A stretch of DNA of 34,122 bases, from contig DULG01000075.1 of NCBI GenBank assembly GCA_012840485.1, forward strand, positions 1-34,122, written 5' to 3'. Origin of the DNA: Clostridia bacterium. GTDB taxonomy: Bacteria > Bacillota > Thermoanaerobacteria > Thermoanaerobacterales > Thermoanaerobacteraceae. Below the pieces are notes generated by a model. It did no database searches. It was not told the origin of the DNA and saw only the letters and a list, made by a program, of their open reading frames with translations. Of this stretch, positions 6,967 to 17,857 are shown piece by piece. The position numbers and the translations under genes were made by a program. The first letter of the stretch is position 1. Each line of letters begins with the position of its first letter.

Positions 6967-7869
6967 ATGGTTTTAGAGACACAAAATCTCACAAAGCAGT
7001 TTAACGGAAAAGGCGGTTTTAAAGAAGTCACTCTCTCTGTAGAAAAAGGTCAGGTCTTTGGATTCTTAGGTCCAAATGGTGCAGGAAAAAGTACTTTTGT
7101 AAAGACCATGGTGGGGCTTTTACACCCCACCTCTGGTTTTGCATGGATTTTAGGGAAACCCATAGGCACTGTAGAGTCCAGAGAAAAAGTAGGATTTTTA
7201 CCTGAAAATTTTAGATATCACGACTGGATGACAGGAAAAGAGCTTTTGACCTTCCATGCTGAGCTTTATAAAATAAAAAATCCAGGCAAAAAAATTGATG
7301 AACTTTTAGAATTGGTAAAATTGAAAGGTCATGAAAGTAAACTTATAAAAAATTACAGCAAGGGAATGCAGCAAAGAATTGGCATTGCAATAGCCCTTTT
7401 AAATGACCCCGAAATAGTGTTTTTAGATGAACCTACTTCAGCCCTTGACCCTGTAGGGCGAATTGAAGTAAGAGAAATCATAAAAGAATTAAAATCACAA
7501 GGCAAAACTGTTTTTCTAAACAGCCACCTATTAAGTGAAGTAGAAATGGTATGTGATGAAGTGGCTGTAATAAATCACGGTAGAATAATAGCACAGGGAA
7601 AACTGGAAGAGCTATTAAAAGAACACACCCATGTAGAAATGATTGTATCAGACTATACTTCAGAGTTGATTGAAAAAATTTCTCGCTTATCGAAAGAATT
7701 TCAATTTAAAGAAGGTAAGCTCTCTTTTAAAGTAGAAGACAGAGAAAAAATACCAATTATAGCTAAAATGGTAATAGAAGCCGATGCCAAGCTATATCAA
7801 TTAAATACCCAAACTTCTTCACTGGAAGACTTATTCATAAACTTGATTGGAAAGGATGAGGTTTCGTGA
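6967..7869 (+). CDS. ABC transporter ATP-binding protein
   Basis: A 300-residue ABC ATPase with Walker A GPNGAGKS at 35-42, signature YSKGMQQR, Walker B IVFLDEP and the switch histidine in FLNSHLLSE. The C-terminal 80 residues are the usual extension of CcmA/NatA-type ATPases that work with ABC-2 permeases in export. The GAGGTGA site overlaps the anti-sigma stop codon, and the gene ends by overlapping the permease start by four bases. It is the third gene of the sigma/anti-sigma operon. A role in exporting an antimicrobial or envelope component under sigma control is plausible, but the substrate is unknown. Confidence 0.93.
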   Translation: MVLETQNLTKQFNGKGGFKEVTLSVEKGQVFGFLGPNGAGKSTFVKTMVGLLHPTSGFAWILGKPIGTVESREKVGFLPENFRYHDWMTGKELLTFHAELYKIKNPGKKIDELLELVKLKGHESKLIKNYSKGMQQRIGIAIALLNDPEIVFLDEPTSALDPVGRIEVREIIKELKSQGKTVFLNSHLLSEVEMVCDEVAVINHGRIIAQGKLEELLKEHTHVEMIVSDYTSELIEKISRLSKEFQFKEGKLSFKVEDREKIPIIAKMVIEADAKLYQLNTQTSSLEDLFINLIGKDEVS

Positions 7870-8726
7870 TAACTATAATAAAATACACATTTAAAGAGAT
7901 GCTAAAAAAACGGGCTTTTCTATTAGTCTCTATTTTATCCCTCCTCTACCTTTCCATATATGCTTTTGGCTTAAGTAAAATATTTGAGCGTCCCAGCAAT
8001 TCTATATATGACATTATCTTTCAATCAGAAATTTTATCTGCTGGTCTTTTCTTTGCAAACTTTATAGTAGCTTTTCTCGTGGTTTTGACGTCTGTAAATT
8101 CCATATCGGGAGAAATAGAAAGTGGCACTATATATTCTATTTTGTCTAAACCTATAAAAAGATATGAACTGGTATTGGGAAAATTTATAGGATTAAGCAT
8201 TATGATTGTTTTATACAGCTCTATAATGTTTTTATCTGTTGTAGGTTTGAACATCTGGTTTGGCTCTAAAATAAGCTTCGGGTGGGACAACATTTTAAAA
8301 GGTCTCTTTTTCTTTGATTTAGGTCCAATTGTATTTTTAGCTCTTATAATCGCTTCAAGTTCAATCTTTTCTACTATAAACACAGGAATAATCGCCATTA
8401 TGGCTTATGGAATTGCCCTCGTCGGAGGTGTGCTTGAACAAATTGGCACAGCAATGCAACAAAGTCAAGTCGGTGCCTTTGGTTTAAAAAGCGGAGAAAG
8501 TCTTATAAATGCAGGGATAATTACAAGTCTTATCCTACCTACAGATGTAATATACAGAAAAATGACAGCAGAGCTTTTGACACAAAGTAGTGGGATAAGT
8601 TTTATGACACAAGGACTCTTTGGGGGCATGTCTCAACCCAGTATTTACATGTTCATATACATCTTTTTCTACATGGTATTTCTCCTCTATTACGGTGCAA
8701 AGCGCTTTTCACAAAGAGACTTATAA
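7866..8726 (+). CDS. ABC-2-type transporter permease
   Basis: A 286-residue membrane protein with six hydrophobic segments and a long extracytoplasmic loop between segments 1 and 2. The pattern (FKEMLKKRAF at the N-terminus, SVNSISGEIESGTIYSILSKPIKRYELVLGK after segment 2) is typical of ABC-2 permeases of the NatB/YhaP kind. It starts at GTG 7866-7868 inside the stop codon of the ATPase (GTGA overlap), so the two are coupled and form one transporter. It ends the sigma-factor operon; the stop codon is the first part of the terminator stem. Confidence 0.9.
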   Translation: MITIIKYTFKEMLKKRAFLLVSILSLLYLSIYAFGLSKIFERPSNSIYDIIFQSEILSAGLFFANFIVAFLVVLTSVNSISGEIESGTIYSILSKPIKRYELVLGKFIGLSIMIVLYSSIMFLSVVGLNIWFGSKISFGWDNILKGLFFFDLGPIVFLALIIASSSIFSTINTGIIAIMAYGIALVGGVLEQIGTAMQQSQVGAFGLKSGESLINAGIITSLILPTDVIYRKMTAELLTQSSGISFMTQGLFGGMSQPSIYMFIYIFFYMVFLLYYGAKRFSQRDL

Positions 8727-8755
8727 AGGCGGCTTCAGCCGCCTTTTAACTTTTT
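8725..8755 (+). terminator. Rho-independent terminator of the sigma/ABC operon
   Basis: AAAGGCGGC (8725-8733), loop TTCA and GCCGCCTTT (8738-8746) form a nine-pair stem followed by T-rich sequence (TTAACTTTTT). It begins within the permease stop codon and faces the converging PIN gene. Confidence 0.9.
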
Positions 8756-8785
8756 AAATTTTCTTTATCCTTTATCCATATCCAA

Positions 8786-9184
8786 TTAGCTAAACTTTTC
8801 TAAAAACTGCGCCGGTGTCAAAATTAATGGTTTTTCAATTTTGACATCAAGAAAATCTTTATCCCCTGTAATAAGAATATCAACATCTTCGATAATAGCT
8901 ACATATAAAAGTGGATAATCCTTTTCATCTCGAATATCAAACAAACCCTTCTGTACCTCTTTGGGCGTATATACTAATTCATATGGAAAAATACTTAAAA
9001 ACCTATCCATGGCTGCTTCTTTATCTTTAAATTTTCTTTTTACCACTTCCATAAGTTCTTCAATTATAAGTGTAGACAATACTAGCCTATGTTTTTCTAT
9101 TATAATTTTCATCATTTCATCCATACGTGCATTAGGAAACAATATAACAGAAATTAAAACATTTGTATCAACCATTATTCGCAT
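8786..9184 (-). CDS. PIN-domain toxin (COG1569 type)
   Basis: A 132-residue PIN-fold nuclease, the presumed toxin of a type II toxin-antitoxin pair. Acidic active-site residues are visible: D6 in MVDTNVLIS, E42/E43 in LIIEELMEV, D86 and D89 in RDEKDYP, and D108/D110 in TGDKDF. Such proteins cleave RNA in a metal-dependent way when free of antitoxin. The start ATG 9182-9184 lies inside the antitoxin gene (17-base overlap), so its translation is coupled. A second Met at residue 4 is possible. Confidence 0.9.
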   Translation of the reverse strand: MRIMVDTNVLISVILFPNARMDEMMKIIIEKHRLVLSTLIIEELMEVVKRKFKDKEAAMDRFLSIFPYELVYTPKEVQKGLFDIRDEKDYPLLYVAIIEDVDILITGDKDFLDVKIEKPLILTPAQFLEKFS

Positions 9185-9443
9185 GGCGTTCTTCCCACAT
9201 TTCTTTTCTGATCTCTTTAACCAAGTCCACTACCTCCTGTTCATTTTTCAAACCAGCTTTTTCTGCTTCCCCTTTAAATTCATTTTGTATCTGGCGAAGA
9301 GCAAACATTGCCGAGTTTTCTATAACAATTTTCCCGTTTTCTTCAATAAAAACTACTTTATCCCCCTCTTTAAGGTTCAATTTCTTACGTATTTCTTTAG
9401 GAATTGTAATTTGACCTCTTGTTGTCACTTTTGCTAATTCCAT
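9168..9443 (-). CDS. AbrB/SpoVT-fold antitoxin
   Basis: A 91-residue protein with an N-terminal swapped-hairpin AbrB domain (KVTTRGQITIPKEIRKKLNL, then DKVVFIEENGKIVI, residues 5-42). The helical tail probably wraps the toxin. It is the DNA-binding antitoxin partner of the PIN protein whose gene overlaps its 3' end. Such antitoxins usually repress their own promoter. Here a good promoter with a dyad lies 25-75 bases upstream. AAGGAGGG five bases before ATG 9441-9443 supports the start. Confidence 0.92.
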   Translation of the reverse strand: MELAKVTTRGQITIPKEIRKKLNLKEGDKVVFIEENGKIVIENSAMFALRQIQNEFKGEAEKAGLKNEQEVVDLVKEIRKEMWEERHANNG

Positions 9444-9466
9444 ATTATCCCTCCTTTATGCATTGA

Positions 9467-9517
9467 AAATAAGATTTTTCTTACTTTCATTGTATCTCAA
9501 ATTCCATAAACTATCAA
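9467..9517 (-). promoter_or_regulatory. Promoter and dyad operator of the toxin-antitoxin pair
   Basis: The minus strand has TTGATA (9512-9517), a 17-base spacer and TACAAT (9489-9494). Immediately downstream is an inverted repeat, AAATAAGA (9467-9474) with TCTTACTT (9479-9486), one mismatch, across the expected transcription start. That is a fitting place for repression by the AbrB-fold antitoxin (inference). The -35 lies in the last codons of the DUF1284 gene. Confidence 0.65.
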
Positions 9518-9915
9518 CCTTTTAACTTTCTAATCCCTTCTAAACAATACCCAAGGTTAAACCATTCACAATCTTTACATATATTCATCATCTTTTCTTC
9601 TGTCATATTTTCTTTAATTTTATCCACAACATCCTTATACCTTACTACCTCTCCTACTTCTATACCCAAAATCTTTAAAATAGCCCTATCTTTTCCTTTT
9701 ACACTTCCTGGATACTCTTCCTCTGTACATTCTCCATTTACATTGTTTGGACACATGCTGCAAATGTTATCCACACTATCCACAGCTTTTATCAACATAT
9801 CATGTTCATTATTCAATTTTCTAATAATTTCATCCATATTTTTAACAAATTTTTCATCATAACCAAGCCCTCTAAAACCTAATATACATAAAAAATGATG
9901 TCCTCTTATCTCCAT
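9514..9915 (-). CDS. DUF1284 family cysteine-rich protein
   Basis: A 133-residue protein starting with the family hallmark RGHHFLCILGFRGLGY. It has seven cysteines: C10, then C52, C55 and C63 (CSMCPNNVNGEC), and C113, C116 and C124 (CKDCEWFNLGYC). The two C-x2-C-x7 clusters suggest metal or iron-sulfur binding, which is inference. The family has no known function. GAGGAGAG six bases before ATG 9913-9915 supports the start. It lies upstream of the toxin-antitoxin pair on the same strand, but that pair has its own promoter. Confidence 0.85.
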   Translation of the reverse strand: MEIRGHHFLCILGFRGLGYDEKFVKNMDEIIRKLNNEHDMLIKAVDSVDNICSMCPNNVNGECTEEEYPGSVKGKDRAILKILGIEVGEVVRYKDVVDKIKENMTEEKMMNICKDCEWFNLGYCLEGIRKLKG

Positions 9916-10022
9916 TTCAATCTCTCCTCATTCCAGGATTACAACAATAATTATACTGCTAATTTGAACTGTAACCTAAGAAAGAAAAGAAATTTACATC
10001 CCTCAGTTTATCACAATAATAG

Positions 10023-10052
10023 TCATAATTTCTTCAATTATCGAAAATAATA
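10023..10052 (+). promoter_or_regulatory. Candidate sigma-G-like promoter of the DUF3787 spore gene
   Basis: TCATA (10023-10027), an 18-base spacer and AATAATA (10046-10052) resemble the forespore sigma-G elements (gHATR and CATAMTA) with one mismatch each. It ends 20 bases before the start codon. The overlapping AATACATT (10049-10056) also resembles a sigma-E -10, but its spacing to TCATAAT is too long. Confidence 0.35.
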
Positions 10053-10071
10053 CATTTAAAGGAGTGATTGT

Positions 10072-10233
10072 ATGACTAAAAAACCAAAAAAACCTCACAA
10101 AGTGCCAATAGAAAATCATAAGACTGCTTCCTGGGCAAATATACAAAATGTAAAAGAACAATCAAATGTGCCTATCCCAAGTAAAAATGAGGTAATAAAC
10201 GCAAAAGAATGGGTAGAAGAAAACAAAAAATAA
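10072..10233 (+). CDS. Small spore-associated protein, DUF3787 / CDIF630_02480-like (53 aa)
   Basis: A 53-residue, Lys-rich protein. The core is IENHKTASWANI, a VPIPSKNEV segment and a C-terminal NAKEWVEENKK. This matches my memory of the DUF3787 family, small clostridial proteins linked to the spore surface (CDIF630_02480 family): the order H-K-T-A-x-W-A-N, then V-P-I-P-S, then N-A-K-E-W-V. AAGGAGTG precedes ATG 10072-10074 at a normal distance. A sigma-G-like promoter lies upstream. The gene converges on pyruvate:ferredoxin oxidoreductase, and its stop codon touches the shared terminator. Confidence 0.85.
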   Translation: MTKKPKKPHKVPIENHKTASWANIQNVKEQSNVPIPSKNEVINAKEWVEENKK

Positions 10234-10259
10234 CAATTCCGGGCATACGCCCGGAATCG

Positions 10260-10260
<1 letters not shown>
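10225..10260. terminator. Bidirectional terminator between the DUF3787 gene and nifJ
   Basis: ATTCCGGGC (10236-10244), loop ATAC and GCCCGGAAT (10249-10257) form a nine-pair GC-rich stem, extended by AAC/GTT outside. On the minus strand TTGTTATTTTTT follows, a good terminator for nifJ. That T-run is the A-rich end of the DUF3787 gene. On the plus strand the T-run is poor. Confidence 0.85.
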
Positions 10261-13841
<3,581 letters not shown>

Positions 13842-13857
13842 TCATACATTTAGGCAT

Positions 13858-13885
13858 TGAAGACAATTTTAAATATTTGTCTTCA
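13858..13885. promoter_or_regulatory. 28-bp dyad between divergent nifJ and tdh
   Basis: TGAAGACAA (13858-13866) and TTGTCTTCA (13877-13885) are perfect 9-base inverted repeats around a 10-base AT spacer. Another TTGTCTT lies at 13914-13920. On the minus strand the dyad's TTGTCT could serve as a -35 with GATTAT 17 bases on, giving a nifJ promoter. On the plus strand a TATAAT at 13931-13936 may be the tdh -10, with a poor -35. It is a likely operator for one or both genes; the regulator is unknown. Confidence 0.5.
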
Positions 13886-14033
13886 GAGTTTTAATGATAG
13901 CACTGGTTTCTTTTTGTCTTTATAAAAAAATATAATCCATCAAAATTTTTTTGTAATGCAAGAAGGAATTTGTACAGATATATAGAATATATTATGTATT
14001 AAGATGAGTGTACAAGTAAAGGAGATGTCCATT

Positions 14034-15077
14034 ATGGAAGGATATATGACCGCTGTTGTTAAACAACATCCCAAAGAAGGTGCAGATATAATAAAAAAAG
14101 AAATACCAAAAATAGGACCTGATGAGGTACTAATAAAAGTCAAAGCCACATCTATTTGCGGCACAGACGTTCACATTTACGTTTGGAATGAATGGGCAAA
14201 AAGCCGGATAAAACCGCCTAAGATAATGGGACATGAATTTGTAGGAGAAGTTGTAGAAATAGGAGAAAATGTAACCTCAGTAAAGGTTGGAGATTTAGTA
14301 AGTGCGGAGACTCACATAGTATGCGGAAAATGTAAAGCTTGTAGAACAGGAAATGCCCATATTTGCGAAAATACGCTAATACTCGGTGTTGACACAGACG
14401 GTGCTTTTGCAGAATACATTAAAGTCCCTGAAAGCAATGTATGGCTAAACGATAAAGACATACCCTTAGAACTTCTCTCCATACAAGAACCCCTTGGAAA
14501 CGCCGTTCACACAGTATTTTCTGGAGAGATAGTAGGAAAAACTGTCGCTGTAGTAGGTTGCGGTCCTATAGGTATGATGGCAATACCACTTCTTAAAACA
14601 ACTGGTGCTTCAGCTATATTTGCAATAGAACCTGTCGAATACAGAATGGAACTTGCTCATAAATTAGGTGCAACACGCGTTATAAACCCTCTTAAAGAAG
14701 ACGTCGTCAGTATAATAAAAAGCGAAACAGAAGGCTACGGCGTGGATGTAGTATTGGACGTCTCTGGAAGCCCCACTGCAATAAGACAAGGCCTTAAATA
14801 TATCGCAAAAGGCGGAAGAATGTCTATTTTGGGTCTTCCTGACAATGAAGTTCCTATAGACATAACAAATGACGTCGTTTTTAAAGGCATAACAATAAAC
14901 GGCATCACAGGAAGGCGAATGTACGATACCTGGTACAAAGTAAAGGGTTTATTGCGCTCTGGCCTTAAAGAAGCATTAAAGCCAATAATTACTCATACCT
15001 TCCCTCTTTCTGAATATGAAAAGGGCATGGAACTAATGATAAAAGGCCAATGTGGCAAAGTTGTATTATATCCATAA
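14034..15077 (+). CDS. tdh: L-threonine 3-dehydrogenase
   Basis: A zinc-dependent medium-chain dehydrogenase that oxidises L-threonine to 2-amino-3-oxobutyrate with NAD+. Catalytic zinc ligands are C42 (SICGTDVHIY) and H67-E68 (MGHEF). The structural zinc cysteines are at 97, 100, 103 and 111 (CGKCKACRTGNAHIC). The Rossmann motif is VAVVGCGPIGMMAI. CGTDVHIY and the product's coupling to kbl are typical of Tdh rather than sorbitol dehydrogenase. The frame starts at ATG 14004, but AAAGGAG (14018-14024) serves ATG 14034-14036, giving 347 aa, close to the 341 of E. coli Tdh. kbl follows 19 bases later. Confidence 0.95.
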   Translation: MEGYMTAVVKQHPKEGADIIKKEIPKIGPDEVLIKVKATSICGTDVHIYVWNEWAKSRIKPPKIMGHEFVGEVVEIGENVTSVKVGDLVSAETHIVCGKCKACRTGNAHICENTLILGVDTDGAFAEYIKVPESNVWLNDKDIPLELLSIQEPLGNAVHTVFSGEIVGKTVAVVGCGPIGMMAIPLLKTTGASAIFAIEPVEYRMELAHKLGATRVINPLKEDVVSIIKSETEGYGVDVVLDVSGSPTAIRQGLKYIAKGGRMSILGLPDNEVPIDITNDVVFKGITINGITGRRMYDTWYKVKGLLRSGLKEALKPIITHTFPLSEYEKGMELMIKGQCGKVVLYP

Positions 15078-15096
15078 ACAAAAGGAGGTAAAAAAG

Positions 15097-16332
15097 ATGC
15101 CACTTACAAGATTAAATGAAATTTTACAAAAAGAACTCGATGAGTTAAAGACTGAAGGTCGTGCTAAAGGAAAAGAACTTATCATAGTCGATGTAAAAAA
15201 ACCAGAGGGTGAAAAAGGTCCACGCTTCTTTTTAAAAGGCTTTGGAGACAAAGAATTTATAAGGATGAACTCTAACTCTTACCTCGGAATGCAATTTAAT
15301 GAGGAAGTAATAAAAGTAGAAGAGGAGACTGCAAGAAAGTTTGGCATTGGACCTGGAGCAGTGAGGTTTATAAGCGGAACCTATATAACACATAGAGACC
15401 TTGAGAAAAAGCTTGCTCAATTCCACGGCAGAGAAGATGCAATGATTTTTAGCTCTGCATACATGACTGTAGTAGGTATCATCTCCTCTTTAGTGACTCC
15501 TGAAACAGTAATAATAAGTGATGAACTAAATCACAACTGTATTATAAACGCTATAAGACTTTCAAGACCCAAAGAAAGATATATATATAAACACCTAGAC
15601 TATAAAGATTTAGAAAATGGAATAAAGAGTTTTATTGGTAAAGCTAAACGCGCTATTGTAGTCACTGACGGCGTATTCAGTATGAGAGGAGATTACGCAG
15701 ATTTAAAGAAAATTCAGGAGATTGCAGACAGATATGACAAAGATTTTGAAGAAAATATAATAACTATAGTTGACGATTCTCACGGTGTTGGCGCTTTTGG
15801 CCCAACTGGAAGAGGCACAGAAGAAATAACAGGTGGAAAAGCAGACCTTCTCATCGGTACTATGGGAAAAGCATATGGCGTAAACGGAGGTTATGTAGTA
15901 TCAAACGAGGTTATAACAACTTACTTGAGAGAAAAAACCATAACTTACATTTACTCAAATCCAGTAACACCATCAGAAGCTGCTTGTGTTTTAAAAGTCC
16001 TTGAAATACTTGATAGCAAAGAAGGTCAAAAAAGACTTTCACACCTCAAAGAATTAGCAAAACTTTTTAGAGAAGGAATTGTAAAATTAGGATATGAAAC
16101 TGTAGTAAGCGAGCATCCAATAGTACCACTTTTAGTTAGAGATGCAACAAAAACAATAGATTTAGTAAATTACCTCATAGATAACGGTATTCTTGCAACA
16201 GCCATAAACTATCCAGTGGTACCAAGAGGTAGTGAAAGTATCCGGTTTCAAATTAACGCTGACCATACAACTTTTGATATAAATTATGTACTGAATGTAT
16301 TGGAACGTTACAGAAAAGAAAGGTGGAGCTAA
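15097..16332 (+). CDS. kbl: Glycine C-acetyltransferase (2-amino-3-ketobutyrate CoA ligase)
   Basis: A PLP-dependent alpha-oxoamine synthase that cleaves 2-amino-3-oxobutyrate with CoA to glycine and acetyl-CoA, the second step after Tdh. The PLP lysine is K258 (LIGTMGKAYGVNGG). D226-D227-x-H229 is in the conserved DDSHGVGAFG, and N60-S-Y-L-G in the N-terminal substrate region. The length of 411 aa is slightly above the 395-400 usual for Kbl. AAAGGAGGT precedes ATG 15097-15099. The order tdh-kbl with a 19-base gap makes an operon for threonine use. 8-amino-7-oxononanoate synthase (BioF) is the main alternative, but the neighbour decides. Confidence 0.93.
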   Translation: MPLTRLNEILQKELDELKTEGRAKGKELIIVDVKKPEGEKGPRFFLKGFGDKEFIRMNSNSYLGMQFNEEVIKVEEETARKFGIGPGAVRFISGTYITHRDLEKKLAQFHGREDAMIFSSAYMTVVGIISSLVTPETVIISDELNHNCIINAIRLSRPKERYIYKHLDYKDLENGIKSFIGKAKRAIVVTDGVFSMRGDYADLKKIQEIADRYDKDFEENIITIVDDSHGVGAFGPTGRGTEEITGGKADLLIGTMGKAYGVNGGYVVSNEVITTYLREKTITYIYSNPVTPSEAACVLKVLEILDSKEGQKRLSHLKELAKLFREGIVKLGYETVVSEHPIVPLLVRDATKTIDLVNYLIDNGILATAINYPVVPRGSESIRFQINADHTTFDINYVLNVLERYRKERWS

Positions 16333-16364
16333 AATAGTTAAATTTTATCTTCTCTTTGCTTTTT

Positions 16365-16389
16365 AAAAGGTCTCTTAAAGGGGCTTTTT
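16365..16389 (+). terminator. Weak candidate terminator after tdh-kbl
   Basis: AAAAGGTCTC and GGGGCTTTT can pair around a short loop with a mismatch and G-T pairs, and end in CTTTTTG. The stem is poor, but it sits 30 bases behind the kbl stop and just before the uraA promoter. Confidence 0.35.
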
Positions 16390-16393
16390 GTTG

Positions 16394-16422
16394 TAGACAA
16401 ATAATATTTTGTATGCTATAAT
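16394..16422 (+). promoter_or_regulatory. Sigma-A promoter of uraA
   Basis: TAGACA (16394-16399), a 17-base spacer and TATAAT (16417-16422) preceded by TGC, an extended -10. Transcription should begin near 16429. The leader to the uraA start is then about 125 bases and contains the PyrR-type element. Confidence 0.85.
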
Positions 16423-16428
16423 TGTAAA

Positions 16429-16553
16429 GAAAAAGTGAAAAAACCCTTTAATTTAGCCCAGCGAGGCTAAAAAGGAGGAAAATAAAATATCTATATTTGC
16501 ATCCTCCTTTAGAGGGTTTTTTTGTAAACAAAAAACTCAAAGGAGGTTTTTTT
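16429..16553 (+). promoter_or_regulatory. PyrR-type leader RNA of uraA with alternative pairing of the ribosome-binding site
   Basis: CCTTT (16445-16449), TTAGCC (16453-16458), loop CAGCGA, GGCTAA (16465-16470), AAAGG (16471-16475) form a stem-loop. Its loop sequence GCCCAGCGAGGC matches the PyrR-binding loop (CCAGAGAGGCU type). Segment A, AAAGGAGGA (16471-16479), can pair with segment B, TCCTCCTTT (16502-16510). B can instead pair with segment C, AAAGGAGG (16539-16546), which is the uraA ribosome-binding site. A is shared with the PyrR stem. PyrR with UMP should therefore free B to cover C and shut off translation; without PyrR, A takes B and uraA is translated. The model is inference from the pairings. 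Confidence 0.75.
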
Positions 16554-17831
16554 ATGTCAAACAAAATATACGGAATCGAAGAAACCCCCCCTATAAAACA
16601 AGCAATTCCACTATCTTTTCAGCACGTATTTGCCATGTTTGGTGCAACAATTTTAGTACCTCTTTTAACAGGTCTTGACCCAGCTGTTACCCTCTTCACA
16701 TCAGGGCTTGGAACTTTAATATTCCACTTGATGACAAAAGGAAAAGTACCTGCGTATCTAGGTTCTTCCTTCGCCTTTATAGCACCTATAATAGCTGCAA
16801 CTAAGCAATTTGGTGTAAGAGGTGCTTTTACTGGTATGATAGCAGCAGGCCTTGTATATATAGTGGTATTCATAATCATAAGCTTGACAGGCATCGATTG
16901 GTTAGAAAAATTGCTTCCCCCCGTTGTAGTAGGCCCTGTAGTTATGATAATAGGCCTAAGCCTTGCTCCTGTAGCAATAGCTCAAGCGCAAAAAGATTTA
17001 GCTACAGCTCTGTTTACAGCGGCATTAATAATCATATTCAGCATGTTTGGCAAAGGATTTATAAAAGTCATACCCATACTTTTAGGAACAATTGGCGGAT
17101 ATATATTCGCGATAACAAGAGGCCTTGTAGACTTCGGACCTGTTACAAAAGCCTCATGGATTGCAATTCCCAAATTCTCCTTCTTAACAGGACATACTCC
17201 GGAACTGGCATGGGGTGCTGTCTCTTTGGTTGCGCCGCTGGCCTTAGTCGCTATAATTGAAGACTTAGGGCACGTCCTCGTAATAGGAAATATCGTTGAA
17301 AAAGATTTAATAAAAGACCCTGGATTTAACAGGGTAATGCTAGGTAATGGCCTTGCAACTTCAATCGCAGCGCTCTTTGGCGGACCACCCAGCACAACTT
17401 ATGGTGAAAACATTGGAGTCCTTGCAATAACAAAAGTATACAGCTCAAGAGTAATTCAAGGCGCCGCTATAATAGCAATACTTTTAAGCTTTATACAAAA
17501 AATAGGCGCTTTGATAGAAGTAATTCCGCAACCTGTTATGGGCGGAGTGACAATAATACTCTTTGGAATGATTGCGGCAGCAGGTATGAGAACACTTGTT
17601 GAAAATAAAGTTGATTTTTCTGACAGCAGAAATCTCATAATAGCTTCTGTAATACTGACTTTGGGTGTAGGCGGTATAAAAATAGCCTTCGGAAACTTCG
17701 TCTTTGAAGGCATAGGTCCTGCCACCTTAGCAGGAATACTTCTAAACCTTGTCTTGCCCAAAATCAACTTAGCAAAAGCAAAAAAGACGGAAAAAACTTC
17801 AACCTCAAAAGAAGCCGTTCACAAAGCATAA
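16554..17831 (+). CDS. uraA: Uracil permease, NCS2 family
   Basis: A nucleobase:proton symporter of the inner membrane (NCS2/NAT family) with about 14 membrane segments and 425 aa. The residues known to bind uracil in E. coli UraA are conserved with a constant offset: E236 and H240 in IIEDLGH, and E285 in GGPPSTTYGEN. The N-terminal PIKQAIPLSFQHVFAMFGATILVP is typical of uracil rather than xanthine members. AAAGGAGG (16539-16546) lies seven bases before ATG 16554-16556. An upstream in-frame start at 16497 would fall inside the leader and is rejected. PyrR-type control of the leader fits pyrimidine uptake. A terminator follows directly. Confidence 0.95.
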   Translation: MSNKIYGIEETPPIKQAIPLSFQHVFAMFGATILVPLLTGLDPAVTLFTSGLGTLIFHLMTKGKVPAYLGSSFAFIAPIIAATKQFGVRGAFTGMIAAGLVYIVVFIIISLTGIDWLEKLLPPVVVGPVVMIIGLSLAPVAIAQAQKDLATALFTAALIIIFSMFGKGFIKVIPILLGTIGGYIFAITRGLVDFGPVTKASWIAIPKFSFLTGHTPELAWGAVSLVAPLALVAIIEDLGHVLVIGNIVEKDLIKDPGFNRVMLGNGLATSIAALFGGPPSTTYGENIGVLAITKVYSSRVIQGAAIIAILLSFIQKIGALIEVIPQPVMGGVTIILFGMIAAAGMRTLVENKVDFSDSRNLIIASVILTLGVGGIKIAFGNFVFEGIGPATLAGILLNLVLPKINLAKAKKTEKTSTSKEAVHKA

Positions 17832-17857
17832 AAAAGGGGGAACTTCCCCCCTCTTTT
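17831..17857. terminator. Bidirectional terminator between uraA and the DUF4127 gene
   Basis: AAAAAGGGGG (17831-17840), loop AACTT and CCCCC with CTCTTTT form a G/C stem flanked by A- and T-runs. It can end both converging transcripts: uraA (plus) and the long sugar operon (minus). It begins in the uraA stop codon. Confidence 0.85.

Noticed and set aside
8961..9437. 158-codon plus-strand frame across the toxin-antitoxin pair
   Set aside because: It covers both PIN and AbrB genes in antisense, and its Phe/Ser-rich product has no family resemblance.
10038..10044. Spo0A box before the DUF3787 gene
   Set aside because: The sequence is TATCGAA, one mismatch in a short motif, and it falls inside the spacer of a better sigma-G-like promoter.
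13858..13885. Rex (NADH-sensing repressor) operator between nifJ and tdh
   Set aside because: Rex sites read TTGT...ACAA, while here the order is ACAA...TTGT with longer arms, so the match is inside-out.
16444..16523. Classical transcription terminator in the uraA leader
   Set aside because: CCCTTTAA (16444-16451) can pair with TTTAGAGGG (16508-16516) before a T-run, but the loop would be over 55 bases, and PyrR binding would prevent it rather than promote it, the reverse of the known logic.
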